The notes: a model not told the origin generated them from the letters alone. A stretch of DNA of 58,654 nucleotides from a virus (IMGVR_UViG_3300047359_001773:1-58654), one strand, 5' to 3'. Positions 1 to 9,285 are shown, counted from the first letter of the stretch. Translations and numbers: made by a program.

Positions 1-1
1 T

Positions 2-547
2 TTATCTACGCAAAAAACTTTCTTTTTATCTGACTTTCACGCGAGTTTTTTTAAATCTTTATATGGAAATATTTTTAATAACATCGAAATTGTACCAGAC
101 CCAATAGATAAAGAGATATTCTTCGCTAAAGAAGAGGAAAAAATATATGATATAGTTTATTGTGGATTCCTTCATGAATTAAAAGGCTTGAATAATTTAA
201 TTAAATTTGCCACAGATAATCCATCCAGAAAAATTGATGTTTTTGGCTGGGGCACAATTAACCTAGAGTCATTTTTTTTAAACTTTGAAAATATAAATTT
301 CCATGGAAGAGTTTCTCACCAAGAAACTGCAAGGATTTACAGAAAAAGTAAAGCGATATTCCACAACCCTATTGTTAATGAGCCGTTTTGCAGAATGATC
401 GCAGAATCAATATTATGTGGAGTTAGAGAGTTTCATGGCGACATGGCGAGAATTGGTTCTTATTTAGATTTTAAAGAAAAAGGGTTAGAACAATTTTCCC
501 AAGAATGCAAAAACGCTCAAAATATTTTCTGGAAAAAAGTCTTATGA
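2..547 (+). CDS. Glycosyltransferase family 4-like protein, 5'-truncated
   Basis: This is the C-terminal part of a GT-B glycosyltransferase; the frame is open from base 2, so the start lies outside the window. Visible features are the segment IVPDPIDKEIF that follows the inter-domain linker in GT4 enzymes, VYCGFLHELKG at the start of the nucleotide-sugar domain, and a late region around NPIVNEPFCRMIAES resembling the conserved E(x7)E donor-binding area. It probably transfers a sugar onto a glycan or glycolipid. Its stop codon overlaps the next start (ATGA), so it is the first visible member of a sugar operon. The family call is good; donor and acceptor are unknown. Confidence 0.75.
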   Translation, partial: LSTQKTFFLSDFHASFFKSLYGNIFNNIEIVPDPIDKEIFFAKEEEKIYDIVYCGFLHELKGLNNLIKFATDNPSRKIDVFGWGTINLESFFLNFENINFHGRVSHQETARIYRKSKAIFHNPIVNEPFCRMIAESILCGVREFHGDMARIGSYLDFKEKGLEQFSQECKNAQNIFWKKVL

Positions 548-1227
548 TTTCAGTAATTGTATCAGTATATAATTCGGAAAAGTTCTTGCCTGAATATTTG
601 AAATTTGTTAATGAACAGTTTTGCGAAAACTTTGAAATTATTTTTGTTGACGCAAATTCTACAGATTCTTCGTTGGAGATGATTAAAAATTTTAACTTTA
701 GGAGGGGTATTAGTTCTCGGGTTTTACCCGAAAAATCTAGAATCTCGATATATCAAGCGTGGAATATAGCGATTAGAGCGTCTAAAAGTAAATATATAGT
801 AAACTGGAATACAGACGATATTCTATTCCCTTCTGCCTTGCAAACCTATGAATCGTACTGCACTAAATTTCCTGATGTAGATTTGTTTTATGGAGGCTGT
901 TTTCTATGCAGAGAGCAAAATATCTCTTCCATAAATAATATTTTCATGTGGCCCGAATATAGCCACCAAACATTACTTCAAAGATGCATTTGCGGCCCTT
1001 TCCCTTTAGTTAAAAAAAGTGCAATAAAAAATGTTGGATTGTTTGACGAAAATTACATTTCAAGCGGCGATTATGATATGTGGCTCAGTTTATCAAAAAA
1101 TAATTATAAATTCAAGAGAATACCAGAAATCGTTGGAAGTTTTCTTGATAGGCCTGACTCGGTATCAAAAGACAAAATAGAATTAGCGAGACAAGAAGAT
1201 ATTGAAATTCAAAAAAAATATGAGTAG
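544..1227 (+). CDS. Glycosyltransferase family 2
   Basis: A 227-residue GT-A fold enzyme. The N-terminus ISVIVSVYNSEKFLPEYL is the classic GT2 opening, followed by IIFVDANSTDSS (nucleotide-binding strand and loop) and WNTDDILFPSAL, where the DD pair sits where GT2 enzymes hold the metal/nucleotide (DxD-like). Start chosen at the ATG that overlaps the upstream stop by 4 nt, because the GT2 core begins at residue 2. It probably adds a sugar to a surface glycan together with its neighbours. Donor and acceptor cannot be read from the sequence. Confidence 0.88.
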   Translation: MISVIVSVYNSEKFLPEYLKFVNEQFCENFEIIFVDANSTDSSLEMIKNFNFRRGISSRVLPEKSRISIYQAWNIAIRASKSKYIVNWNTDDILFPSALQTYESYCTKFPDVDLFYGGCFLCREQNISSINNIFMWPEYSHQTLLQRCICGPFPLVKKSAIKNVGLFDENYISSGDYDMWLSLSKNNYKFKRIPEIVGSFLDRPDSVSKDKIELARQEDIEIQKKYE

Positions 1228-1918
1228 ACTTGGAATCATTCAACCGGGCAGATTAGGAGACATTATTATATGTCTGCCTATAGCAAAGTATTATTTTGAT
1301 CGAGGTTACCAAATATTATGGCCAGTTCTTTGCGACTATATTGATATATTCAGAGATATAGATTATGTCGAGACGATTAATTTAAAATGTAGTATAAGCA
1401 ATTCGGTTCTCCGCGCGAAAGAAATATGTAAGCAAGCTCAATATAAGGAGCTAGACTTGTCCTTCGGTTTTTTTGGGAGTTCGGTTGAGCAATACCATTC
1501 AAATACTAATTTTGCAAAAAACTTCGTTGAAGCAAAATATAAACTATCAAATGTTCCGATTGAAGAAAGATGGAAGCTTGACTTCAAAAGAGACTATTCG
1601 CGAGAAAATTCCTTATTTAAAAAAATGATTAAGAGCTCAAGTTATGTACTTGCTCACGAAAATTCGTCACAAGGAAACCATTTTTTTATAGATGGAGACA
1701 ATATAATAAAAGTCATGCCAATTAAAGGCTACAATATTTTTAATTGGATGCAAATCATTGAGGGGGCTGAGGAAATATATTGCATTGATAGCTCTGTTTG
1801 TAACCTGATTGAATCTCAAAAACACTTAAAAGATAAAATTAAAAAATATATCCCCGCAAAGCAATTCGCTGCAGGCTGGGGCAGAACAACCTTGGAAAAT
1901 AATTGGCAGATATTATGA
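1220..1918 (+). CDS. Glycosyltransferase family 9 (heptosyltransferase-like)
   Basis: A 232-residue protein starting LGIIQPGRLGDIIICLPIAK, the hallmark N-terminus of GT9 (ADP-heptose:LPS heptosyltransferase-like) proteins. A later segment, WMQIIEGAEEIYCIDSSV, matches the donor-site region where GT9 enzymes read a cell-surface DSS/DTS motif. It is shorter than cellular GT9 enzymes (about 320-350 residues). The start overlaps the end of the previous gene by 8 nt. Likely role: adding a sugar to a lipid-linked or LPS-like acceptor. An inactive relative is possible given the length. Confidence 0.7.
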   Translation: MSRLGIIQPGRLGDIIICLPIAKYYFDRGYQILWPVLCDYIDIFRDIDYVETINLKCSISNSVLRAKEICKQAQYKELDLSFGFFGSSVEQYHSNTNFAKNFVEAKYKLSNVPIEERWKLDFKRDYSRENSLFKKMIKSSSYVLAHENSSQGNHFFIDGDNIIKVMPIKGYNIFNWMQIIEGAEEIYCIDSSVCNLIESQKHLKDKIKKYIPAKQFAAGWGRTTLENNWQIL

Positions 1919-2892
1919 AATGGTTAATTTTTTCAACAATTGGTAAAAATCCTGGAGATGAATTTATAAGAGTTGGCGTAGAATACCTAATAAGTAAAAT
2001 TGATAAAAACGCAATAATTGAAGTCCTAGACAAAGAAACTAGCGATATCTACAACAGTTCTAATTTTGACAAATGCATATGGGCAGGAATGCCTGTTTTT
2101 TGGAGTTTATATTCAAACAATAACTGGGGTATTCAATGGTGGAAAAATATGACAGGACAATGGCCCTCTCAAAATAAAAATAATTTTTGCGTACTTGGCG
2201 CAGGCAGCTTTCAAGACTGGGAAAATATATATCGAGGAGCAGACATCAATGGATTATCTAGAAGTGCGCGGCAATTAAAAGATCATTCATTCGAGGTTGT
2301 AGCTAGAGATCCTGCAGTTAATGATATATGTAAATCAAGCTTTAAAGTATTAACTTGCCCTGCTATTTTTTCTTGCCAAAATAAACCAAAAACACAATCA
2401 ATTAAAGCCTGCAACCTGATGCCGGGAGGCTCGCACTACAGAGACTTTAACCCGAATCAATCTCAAACCTGGGACTCAATACAGAAACCTATAGCAGATT
2501 CACTAATTAAAAATAATTTTGTTTTCTTTGCTCACAATAATAAAGAATACCAACTTGCGCAACAGCTTGGTTGGAATCAAAAATCAATTATAAATTACAG
2601 TGGTAATACAAATTTGGTTTTAGAAAATTATAGAAATGTAGATAAGTTTTTTGGCAATAGAGTGCATGGTTGTATAGTTTCTCGAGGTAATGGGGCAGAT
2701 GTAATTTCCTGCGGTTATGACTCAAGGCAAGAAGCTGTTAAGTTATCTGGAGCAAAAACATTTTTACCCTCGCAGATTGACGTTCAAAAAATTTCACAAT
2801 GGGCGCAATCAGATCCTATTTTAGACAAACCAGATCTTGCTAGTCTAGAGCTTGAATATATAGACATATTAAAATCTTTTAAATATATATAA
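1915..2892 (+). CDS. Polysaccharide pyruvyl transferase-like protein
   Basis: A 325-residue protein. FSTIGKNPGDEFIRVGVEYL near the N-terminus and NRVHGCIVSRGNGADVISCG near the C-terminus are the two regions that define the polysaccharide pyruvyl transferase family (a G-N/P-x-GD motif and an R-x-HG motif). Family members transfer pyruvate from phosphoenolpyruvate to sugars of surface polysaccharides, or act as related glycosyltransferases. The start overlaps the preceding stop (ATGA), so it is translationally coupled to the glycosyltransferases. The exact reaction is not established from sequence. Confidence 0.7.
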   Translation: MKWLIFSTIGKNPGDEFIRVGVEYLISKIDKNAIIEVLDKETSDIYNSSNFDKCIWAGMPVFWSLYSNNNWGIQWWKNMTGQWPSQNKNNFCVLGAGSFQDWENIYRGADINGLSRSARQLKDHSFEVVARDPAVNDICKSSFKVLTCPAIFSCQNKPKTQSIKACNLMPGGSHYRDFNPNQSQTWDSIQKPIADSLIKNNFVFFAHNNKEYQLAQQLGWNQKSIINYSGNTNLVLENYRNVDKFFGNRVHGCIVSRGNGADVISCGYDSRQEAVKLSGAKTFLPSQIDVQKISQWAQSDPILDKPDLASLELEYIDILKSFKYI

Positions 2893-2909
2893 ATACTCAC
2901 TATTCTCGC

Positions 2910-2915
2910 TATTAT
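2910..2915 (+). promoter_or_regulatory. -10 box TATTAT, 6 nt before the ATG
   Basis: TATTAT lies exactly 6 nt before the dehydratase ATG at 2922. There is no good -35 hexamer upstream, so it may be read by a phage sigma factor. The spacing predicts a leaderless transcript. Confidence 0.45.
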
Positions 2916-2921
2916 CATATA

Positions 2922-3956
2922 ATGAAAAAAATAACAGTAACAGGAGTAACAGGTCAAGACGGTAGTCATATGGTTGACTATCTTTTAAAAAATACAAATT
3001 ATAAAATATACGGTACAGCGCGACGCTTAAGCGTAAAAAACCATGAAAATATTTTACATCTAGAAAATGAATCGCGATTTGAGCTAATTGACATGGATTT
3101 AAATGACGCGCATAGTATTCGTGATATAGTGATTGATTTACAGCCAGATTTTTTCATAAACTTTGCTGCACAATCTTTTGTAGCTGGGAGTTGGAATTAT
3201 CCAATACAAACGTGGGAAACAGATTCTAATGCAGTGCTACATATTTTAGAATCAATTAGAAGGTTTTCTCCTCACTGTAGATTTTACAATGCTGGAAGCA
3301 GTGAAGAATTTGGTGACGTTGTTTTCTCTCCTCAAAACGAATCCCACCCATTACTTCCTCAATCTCCTTATGGAGCAGCAAAATGCGCCGCAAGGCATAT
3401 TGTGAGGGTTTACAGAGAGTCTTATGGTTTATATGCGATACAAGGATGGTTATTTAATCACGAAGGAAAAAGGCGAGGGTTAGATTTCGTCACAAGAAAA
3501 ATTACCCATGGCATCGCAAAAATAAAAACTCAAATAGAAAATAATCAAAAAATAACACCTCTTACTTTAGGAAATATTGAAGCTAAAAGGGACTGGAGTG
3601 ACGCAGAGGATTTTATGGACGGCGTTTGGTTAATGCTTAATCAAGATCGTCCAAAAAATTATGTACTCGGAAGCGGCGAAATGCATAGTGTAAGAGAATT
3701 TCTTGAAGAAGCATTAAATTATTCCGGTATTAAATACATCAAATCAGGCAAGAACGAAGAAGAAAAATATTTTACAGAAAACAAAGAAATACTATTTGAA
3801 GTTAATCGAAAATTTTATCGACCAGCAGAAGTTCATAAACTATGCGGAGATCCATCTTTAGCTGAAAAAGAATTGGGTTGGAAAAGAAAAACAAATTTTA
3901 AAAAATTAGTTCAAAAAATGTACGATAATGATTACAATTTATTGTGTAATAAGTAA
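2922..3956 (+). CDS. gmd: GDP-mannose 4,6-dehydratase
   Basis: A 344-residue extended short-chain dehydrogenase. It begins with the Rossmann motif TGVTGQDGSHMVDYLL, carries NFAAQSFVAGSW and NAGSSEEFG (catalytic Ser/Thr and Glu region), and the catalytic pair YxxxK at about residue 150 in SPYGAAK. These are diagnostic for GMD, which converts GDP-D-mannose to GDP-4-keto-6-deoxy-mannose, the precursor of GDP-fucose, rhamnose or perosamine. Length matches the family (about 340-370). No partner reductase or aminotransferase is seen here, so the end sugar is unknown. It follows the glycosyltransferases but has its own -10 box. Cytoplasmic. Confidence 0.93.
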   Translation: MKKITVTGVTGQDGSHMVDYLLKNTNYKIYGTARRLSVKNHENILHLENESRFELIDMDLNDAHSIRDIVIDLQPDFFINFAAQSFVAGSWNYPIQTWETDSNAVLHILESIRRFSPHCRFYNAGSSEEFGDVVFSPQNESHPLLPQSPYGAAKCAARHIVRVYRESYGLYAIQGWLFNHEGKRRGLDFVTRKITHGIAKIKTQIENNQKITPLTLGNIEAKRDWSDAEDFMDGVWLMLNQDRPKNYVLGSGEMHSVREFLEEALNYSGIKYIKSGKNEEEKYFTENKEILFEVNRKFYRPAEVHKLCGDPSLAEKELGWKRKTNFKKLVQKMYDNDYNLLCNK

Positions 3957-3958
3957 CT

Positions 3959-5131
3959 ATGGAAAATGAATCTCACTCAGCTAAACGTCCTGGACCAAAG
4001 AGTTCAGCGCAAACACCCGCAAAAAAATCAGAAAAACGTAAAGGCTCAGATAAAAATAAGCCAGGTAGCGCAGGAGAAAAAGGTGGCAAAATAACCTTTT
4101 CAGAAAAAGTTTTAGAGTCTCTAAAATCAAAAGTCAAAGAACATAACGCGAAATATAGCAAAAAAGTTACCCTTTCACAATTGAAGAAAGTTTATCGCAG
4201 GGGCGCAGGAGCATTTTCTTCTAGCCATAGACCAGGCAAAAGTAGAGGTCAATGGGCTATGGCTCGAGTGAATACATTCCTAAAAATGGTTAAGGGTGGA
4301 AAAGTTAAAGATTCATATAGAAAAGCAGACCAAGATATCGCAAAAGCTTCCGCAAATGTTCTTATTGACGACGGGGTGAGGGAAGAAAACTTTTTTACAG
4401 AAGAAGATTTTATTCAAGCAAAGTTAGATATTTATAATTATCAGCTTCAAGAAGACCCTGAGTTTACAGATGAAATGTGGAGCACGATTTTTATTGATGT
4501 TGATGAATTAGGCTTCGAAGAATATGTTAGCGAGGAAAGTTGGGCAGCAGAAGCTAATAAAGGAAAAAAACTAAACAAACCTTTCAGAACGCCAAAAGGG
4601 CCAAAAAAGTTTTCTGTTTATGTTAAAAATGAAAAAGGTAATGTCGTTAAAGTAAATTTCGGTGACCCAAATATGGAAATAAAACGTGATGACCCTGGTC
4701 GTCGCAAAAACTTTAGAGCTCGTCATAACTGTTCTAATCCTGGCCCAAAAACAAAAGCTCGTTATTGGAGCTGCAAAATGTGGAGCAAAAAGAGCGTGAC
4801 CAAAGTAACCAAGGGTGAGGAAGAAAATGTTGAAGAAACCTCAAACAAACAAGATGAAACCGAAGCAGGTCTTTGGGAAAACATTCAAAAAAAGAAAAAA
4901 AGAATGGGCAAAAACTATAAAGCTGCAAAACCAGGAGATAAAGACTATCCTTCAAAAGAAGCGATCAAAAAAGCGCAATCTAAAAAAATGAAAAAAGATT
5001 ATGCTAAAGAAGATTTTGAACCGCATATGATGTATGACCCAAAAACAGGAAAAGGCTATAAAGCAAAAACCTTAGAAGATCACCTCAAAATGAAAAAAAT
5101 GGGGTATACTCACGAAAAACCTAAAAAATAA
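3959..5131 (+). CDS. DUF5824-type phage protein, Lys-rich
   Basis: 390 residues, very rich in Lys and Glu. After a disordered N-terminus (about 55 residues of K/P/S/G) comes LKKVYRRGAGAFSSSHRPG followed by QWAMARVNTFL, the signature of the DUF5824 family found in many phages and large viruses. The middle contains VNFGDPNMEIKRDDPGRRKN and ARYWSCKMWS, another motif shared among viral proteins. The C-terminal 80 residues are Lys-rich and end with a GYKAKTLEDHLKMKKMGY segment. The family has no established function that I know; a DNA- or capsid-associated role is possible. It starts 3 nt after the dehydratase. Confidence 0.7.
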   Translation: MENESHSAKRPGPKSSAQTPAKKSEKRKGSDKNKPGSAGEKGGKITFSEKVLESLKSKVKEHNAKYSKKVTLSQLKKVYRRGAGAFSSSHRPGKSRGQWAMARVNTFLKMVKGGKVKDSYRKADQDIAKASANVLIDDGVREENFFTEEDFIQAKLDIYNYQLQEDPEFTDEMWSTIFIDVDELGFEEYVSEESWAAEANKGKKLNKPFRTPKGPKKFSVYVKNEKGNVVKVNFGDPNMEIKRDDPGRRKNFRARHNCSNPGPKTKARYWSCKMWSKKSVTKVTKGEEENVEETSNKQDETEAGLWENIQKKKKRMGKNYKAAKPGDKDYPSKEAIKKAQSKKMKKDYAKEDFEPHMMYDPKTGKGYKAKTLEDHLKMKKMGYTHEKPKK

Positions 5132-5134
5132 ATA

Positions 5135-5731
5135 TTGGACCTCGTACAAGGAAAAGATAGGGTAGTATTAATACTCTCTCACTTCTGGACACCAATTAAT
5201 ATCACTACAGCTAAAGAAGGCGTTCGAAAATTAATATCTTGCGGGTCAATATCTAATAAAAATTCCTCTGTTAAAGTTTTATCTCAATCAGGGGAGCCAT
5301 TATATTGGGAAGAATGGGTAGATGAAGAGCGGGCTACTTATTATAAAAATCAGCCATTTATATCTTCGTCAAATAAGCTATACCCAGTTCCTACTATATT
5401 GCTAACTACTGCGAAATGGGTTTACCAAACAAAGCAAAAACCTAATTTAAGATATTTATATAAAAGGTATAAAGGAAGGTGTCAAATTTGTGGAGATAAG
5501 TTTGAAATAAAAGATACTACGATTGAACATATTTATCCCAAAAGCAAAGGTGGCACAAAAGAGAGTCATAATGTCACATTAACCTGTCAACCATGCAACT
5601 CCAAAAAGGCAGCGATATATCCATACAAAAACTATAGAGGCGAAGACTTAAAGCCTTCCTACCCTTATCCCTTCTTCCATCCCTTTCAAAAAGAGCGCGC
5701 TGAATGGAGAAATTTTCTTTTTAAAAAATAA
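5135..5731 (+). CDS. HNH endonuclease
   Basis: 198 residues. The C-terminal half is a canonical HNH module: CQICGDKF and CQPCNSKK provide two CxxC zinc pairs, IEHIYPKSKGG holds the catalytic His, and HNVTLTCQPCN the Asn. The first 100 residues are not recognised. Start is uncertain: the only in-frame start near the previous stop is TTG at 5135, without a clear ribosome-binding site. It could be a free-standing homing-type nuclease or a packaging/repair nuclease. No split gene is visible nearby to mark an obvious homing site. Confidence 0.8.
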   Translation: MDLVQGKDRVVLILSHFWTPINITTAKEGVRKLISCGSISNKNSSVKVLSQSGEPLYWEEWVDEERATYYKNQPFISSSNKLYPVPTILLTTAKWVYQTKQKPNLRYLYKRYKGRCQICGDKFEIKDTTIEHIYPKSKGGTKESHNVTLTCQPCNSKKAAIYPYKNYRGEDLKPSYPYPFFHPFQKERAEWRNFLFKK

Positions 5732-5789
5732 TTGGCATAACTTTTGCAAATATATTTTATTATACTTTAACCCCTAACAAATACATATT

Positions 5790-6242
5790 ATGTCATATTA
5801 CTTCAAAAAAAATTACAGACCAGATTCAAATAAAACAAAAATAACAATGAATAATCTATTAAATGATTTATTCCTCAACTTCTCATTACCCGAAGAAACA
5901 GATTATTTTAATGATTTAGATGATTATCCAGTTCAAGCTAATGTTATTGCGAGAGAAAAAGAAACCATAATAGAACTACTAACTCCAGGAATACCCAAGG
6001 AAGACATCAACATCGAATGCGACAACGGAAAGCTCTCTGTCTCTTATAAAACCCCAAAAGAAGAATCTATCGAAGGAGAATATGTTCAGCAACAAATCTT
6101 TAAAGATGGATTCAAGAATACATTTAAACTTACATCAGAATTAGATTCTAATAAAATATCTGCATCAATGCATAACGGTATATTGGAGATTAAAATCCCT
6201 CGCAAAAAAGGAAAGTTATCAAATAAAATAAAAATTGATTGA
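5790..6242 (+). CDS. Small heat shock protein Hsp20 family
   Basis: 150 residues with an alpha-crystallin domain from about residue 48 to the end. IELLTPGIPKEDINIECDNG is the typical A-x-x-PG-x-x-K-E-D-I start, and MHNGILEIKIPRKKGK is the A-x-x-x-NG-x-L-x-I/V-x-x-P end of the family. Hsp20 proteins are ATP-independent holdases. Related genes occur in marine T4-like phages, where they may aid virion assembly or protect phage proteins. It is followed closely by the barrel protein, whose -35 box overlaps this stop codon. Confidence 0.9.
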   Translation: MSYYFKKNYRPDSNKTKITMNNLLNDLFLNFSLPEETDYFNDLDDYPVQANVIAREKETIIELLTPGIPKEDINIECDNGKLSVSYKTPKEESIEGEYVQQQIFKDGFKNTFKLTSELDSNKISASMHNGILEIKIPRKKGKLSNKIKID

Positions 6243-6266
6243 CATTTCTGATATATAATATATAAT
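6239..6266 (+). promoter_or_regulatory. Promoter of the barrel protein gene
   Basis: TTGACA at 6239-6244 and TATAAT at 6261-6266 with a 16-nt spacer. The -35 overlaps the hsp20 stop codon. A second TATAAT lies at 6254-6259. Confidence 0.6.
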
Positions 6267-6278
6267 CCTACTTTAATT

Positions 6279-6929
6279 ATGAAAAAATTATTAATTACTA
6301 TTACCGCTATTACAGCGCTTTTTATTAACGCAGCTTACGCTGGATCCGGCTCTGTATCCCTTGGATATGGAAGCGACACATTCAATAAAGGCTCTTTACT
6401 CACAGAAGAAAGTCTTTCTGCTTCAGTCGGTTACAGTCAAGAAATTGAAAGCCTAACCCTTGAAGGTTCGGCATCTTCTTTTGATGAACTCTCTGACGGA
6501 CAAAGTGTTTATGTTTTTTCTGTAGGAGCTTCTTCTGAATTTGCAGATTTACTCAAAGCTTATGTTGGCCTTGAGCATGAAGAGATTGTGAGTGGTCAAA
6601 GTCAACTAGATGCAGTTGTGAGATTGAGCTTGAATACTGTATTATCTCCTTATCTATTAATTCAAAGAGATACCAGTGATAATAACTACGTCTTCGAAGG
6701 AGGAATGTCACACGGTTTTGATTTGCAATTCGCAAATTTAACTATTGGCGGATCAGTCGGTAATTCAGATAGGTATGGACTTGAAAATAATGATTACTAT
6801 CAAGTTGGCGCGACTCTTTCAAAAAATCTAACCGATTCTATTGAAGGTTCTATAGGATATGCGAGAGTAGATTCTGAATCTATGGATGGAGAAGATTTAT
6901 TGTCTGCAGCATTTAACTTTTCTTTTTAA
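6279..6929 (+). CDS. Small outer-membrane beta-barrel-like protein
   Basis: 216 residues with a clear Sec signal peptide (MKKLLITITAITALFINAAYA, cleaved after AYA). The mature part alternates short hydrophobic and polar stretches (SVSLGYGS, LSASVGYS, NLTIGGSVGN, GSIGYARV) and ends in LLSAAFNFSF, a terminal Phe typical of substrates of the BAM machinery. It is therefore predicted to be an 8-10-stranded outer-membrane barrel, which implies a Gram-negative-type host. No named family is recognised. A terminator follows. Possible roles are blocking re-infection or changing the host surface; both are inference. Confidence 0.65.
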   Translation: MKKLLITITAITALFINAAYAGSGSVSLGYGSDTFNKGSLLTEESLSASVGYSQEIESLTLEGSASSFDELSDGQSVYVFSVGASSEFADLLKAYVGLEHEEIVSGQSQLDAVVRLSLNTVLSPYLLIQRDTSDNNYVFEGGMSHGFDLQFANLTIGGSVGNSDRYGLENNDYYQVGATLSKNLTDSIEGSIGYARVDSESMDGEDLLSAAFNFSF

Positions 6930-6953
6930 GAAATCTAATAAATGTTCCATACG

Positions 6954-6979
6954 GCCACCCAAAAATGGGTGGCTTTTTT
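6954..6979 (+). terminator. Rho-independent terminator
   Basis: Perfect 7-bp stem GCCACCC/GGGTGGC with a 6-nt loop followed by six T residues, just after the barrel protein gene. Confidence 0.9.
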
Positions 6980-7002
6980 GTGTAATTATAGTTTGTAAAT
7001 AT

Positions 7003-7008
7003 TATAAT
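7003..7008 (+). promoter_or_regulatory. -10 box TATAAT, 6 nt before the ATG
   Basis: TATAAT ends 6 nt before the ATG at 7015, right after the upstream terminator. No convincing -35 is seen. A leaderless mRNA is predicted. Confidence 0.5.
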
Positions 7009-7014
7009 CCTACA

Positions 7015-9285
7015 ATGAAAAAACTAATTTTATTATTCTTATCATCAATCTATTGCTTTGGCGATACACTTTATTTTAACAACGGAAAAGATCTAAAAGG
7101 AGATATTCTTGAGGCAAATGCGACTCACGCTTTAATAAAAAGATCTAGTGATTTACAGTTATTTAGAATAGCAATAGATTCTCTAACAGAAGATAATCAA
7201 GCTTATATTAAAAATAACTTCCCTCCCAGTCACGAAGCTTTACCTAAATTCAAAAAACCTCTAGCAGATAACGATCTAAAAACTCATGCTAATTATATTG
7301 ATAGCTTGATTGAAACAAAACTTAGAGGATATAATCTTCGACCAAATAAAGAAGTTGACGACGCTACATTTTTACGCAGATCATACTTGAAGGTTATTGG
7401 CAGGACTCCATCTTTAACAGAAGTAGATTCTTTTTTAAATAGTAAAGATAAAAATAAAAGATCGCAGCTAATTGATCAATTATTAGGTAGCGAAGGATAT
7501 GTAAGCCATTGGTTTAACTTTTGGGCAGATATATTAAGAATTAAAGATAGATTAAACAATAGAATATCTGGCGTTCCATATAAAAATTATGTAAAAGACT
7601 TCATCTCCAATAACAAACCTTATGATGAATGGGTAAGAGAGATGCTTTCTTCTTCTGGCCCACTATGGATTAAAGGTAATGAGGGAGTTAGTTATTTTGC
7701 TCGTGATGTAAATATGCCATTAGACAGTATGGCAAATACAGTTAGAGTATTCTTAGGTACGAGCTTAGAATGCGCCCAATGCCACGATCATCCATTTGAT
7801 CGCTGGACTCAAAAGCAATTTTACGAAATGGCAGCTTTTACGAGTGGCTCAACTAACTTAAGAACCAAAAGTCCAGAAAATTTAACCATATTAAACAGAT
7901 TGGCTAGAGATGAAAGGCGCAAATTAGAAAATAATGATGAACCGCAAAAATCAAGGCAATTACAAAACGGAGTGAGAGACATACAAGACATTCTTCAAAC
8001 TGGACTAGCTAGTATGGGCAATGGAAAGATAAATCTTCCAAAAGATTATCAATACGACAACGGAAAACCAAACCAAGCATTAATGGGTAAAACTATTTTT
8101 GGAGAAGAGATAGACATTAAAACAAAAGCCCCTCAATCAGGATCTAGAGAAATTTATGCAAACTGGCTAGCCTCAGATTCAAACCCAAGATTTACAGCAG
8201 TTATTGTTAACCGACTCTGGAAAGAAGCTTTTGGACTAGCATTAATTGAACCCATAGACAATATGTTTGATGATACATTAGCGACCGATCCAAAACTTCA
8301 ACTTCACCTCGAAAAAGTTATGGTTGCATTAAATTATGACCTTAAGGAATTTCTTAGAATATTATATAATACAAAAACTTTTCAGCGCCAATCTATGGTG
8401 AGGGACATTATTGCTAAAGACAACAAAGATCAGTCTATGCCCGTAGAAGTAAAATGGATTGTGGCTGGTCCAGATAGCGAAAATCAATCCAAAAATGCAG
8501 TACCATATTTCTATCAAGGGCCTATGCTTGAAAGAATGAGCGGAGAACAAATCTGGGATTCCTTAGTTAATTTAACGGTAAATAATATTGATTCTAGAAA
8601 ATTAGAGCAAAACACAAAAGGATATGAAAATTTTCAAAATTTTTCAGAAATGACAGGAGAAGAATTGTTTTTGGAATTGATGGCAAAAATAAACAAAACT
8701 GAAAGACCTAAAACTCAAAGCGAGTCTAAATTCAGCAAACCAATAAACACAGACTGTCCAATCAAACCCGGTAGAGCGATAGACCCAACATTATTAGCTC
8801 TAAATGAAAACGGAGAGACTTTAGCTTTTTGTTGTGACTCTTGTGTTGATAAATTCAAATCCCAGATTGAAAACAAGAAAAAAGAATATCAGCAAAACTT
8901 TGTAAAAGACCGTAATTCAGTAAGAGCCTCAGAACTGCCTTCTCCTGCGCCCATAGGGCACCTCATTCGTGAGTTTGGTGGTTCAGATAGGGAACAGATA
9001 GAAAACGCAAATAAAAGCGCTTCTGCGACACAAGTATTGAATCTTCTTAATGGTTTTGTTGAAACTAGATTATTAAAAAATAAAAACTTTGAAATTATAA
9101 AAGCAATACAGTCTCAAAAGTCATTAAATGATAAAATTACAACAGGATATAAATATATATTAAACAGAGAGCCCTCTTCTAAAGAAATTAAAATATTTAC
9201 TGATAATATTAAAAACGAAAAAGATGCATATAAAGAAATAATTTGGACATTAATTAATACTCATGAATTTATATTTGTAAAATAA
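7015..9285 (+). CDS. DUF1549/DUF1553 (Planctomycete-type) secreted protein
   Basis: 756 residues from the ATG with a signal peptide (MKKLILLFLSSIYCFG). Residues 20-65 resemble the SHD1-like N-terminal module of PVC proteins. A DUF1549 (PSCyt2) domain follows, with FLRRSYLKVIGRTPSLTEVD and, at residues 253-257, CAQCH followed by DHPFDRW, which reads as a c-type heme site. DUF1553 (PSD1) starts near residue 378 (IYANWLASDSNPRFT, NRLWKEAFG). An inserted YHS-like Cys cluster (CPIK, CCDSC) lies at about 580-615. Family members are secreted proteins of Planctomycetes and Verrucomicrobia, linked to polysaccharide use but biochemically poorly defined. Normally paired with DUF1501, as here. Very unusual in a phage. 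Confidence 0.9.
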   Translation: MKKLILLFLSSIYCFGDTLYFNNGKDLKGDILEANATHALIKRSSDLQLFRIAIDSLTEDNQAYIKNNFPPSHEALPKFKKPLADNDLKTHANYIDSLIETKLRGYNLRPNKEVDDATFLRRSYLKVIGRTPSLTEVDSFLNSKDKNKRSQLIDQLLGSEGYVSHWFNFWADILRIKDRLNNRISGVPYKNYVKDFISNNKPYDEWVREMLSSSGPLWIKGNEGVSYFARDVNMPLDSMANTVRVFLGTSLECAQCHDHPFDRWTQKQFYEMAAFTSGSTNLRTKSPENLTILNRLARDERRKLENNDEPQKSRQLQNGVRDIQDILQTGLASMGNGKINLPKDYQYDNGKPNQALMGKTIFGEEIDIKTKAPQSGSREIYANWLASDSNPRFTAVIVNRLWKEAFGLALIEPIDNMFDDTLATDPKLQLHLEKVMVALNYDLKEFLRILYNTKTFQRQSMVRDIIAKDNKDQSMPVEVKWIVAGPDSENQSKNAVPYFYQGPMLERMSGEQIWDSLVNLTVNNIDSRKLEQNTKGYENFQNFSEMTGEELFLELMAKINKTERPKTQSESKFSKPINTDCPIKPGRAIDPTLLALNENGETLAFCCDSCVDKFKSQIENKKKEYQQNFVKDRNSVRASELPSPAPIGHLIREFGGSDREQIENANKSASATQVLNLLNGFVETRLLKNKNFEIIKAIQSQKSLNDKITTGYKYILNREPSSKEIKIFTDNIKNEKDAYKEIIWTLINTHEFIFVK

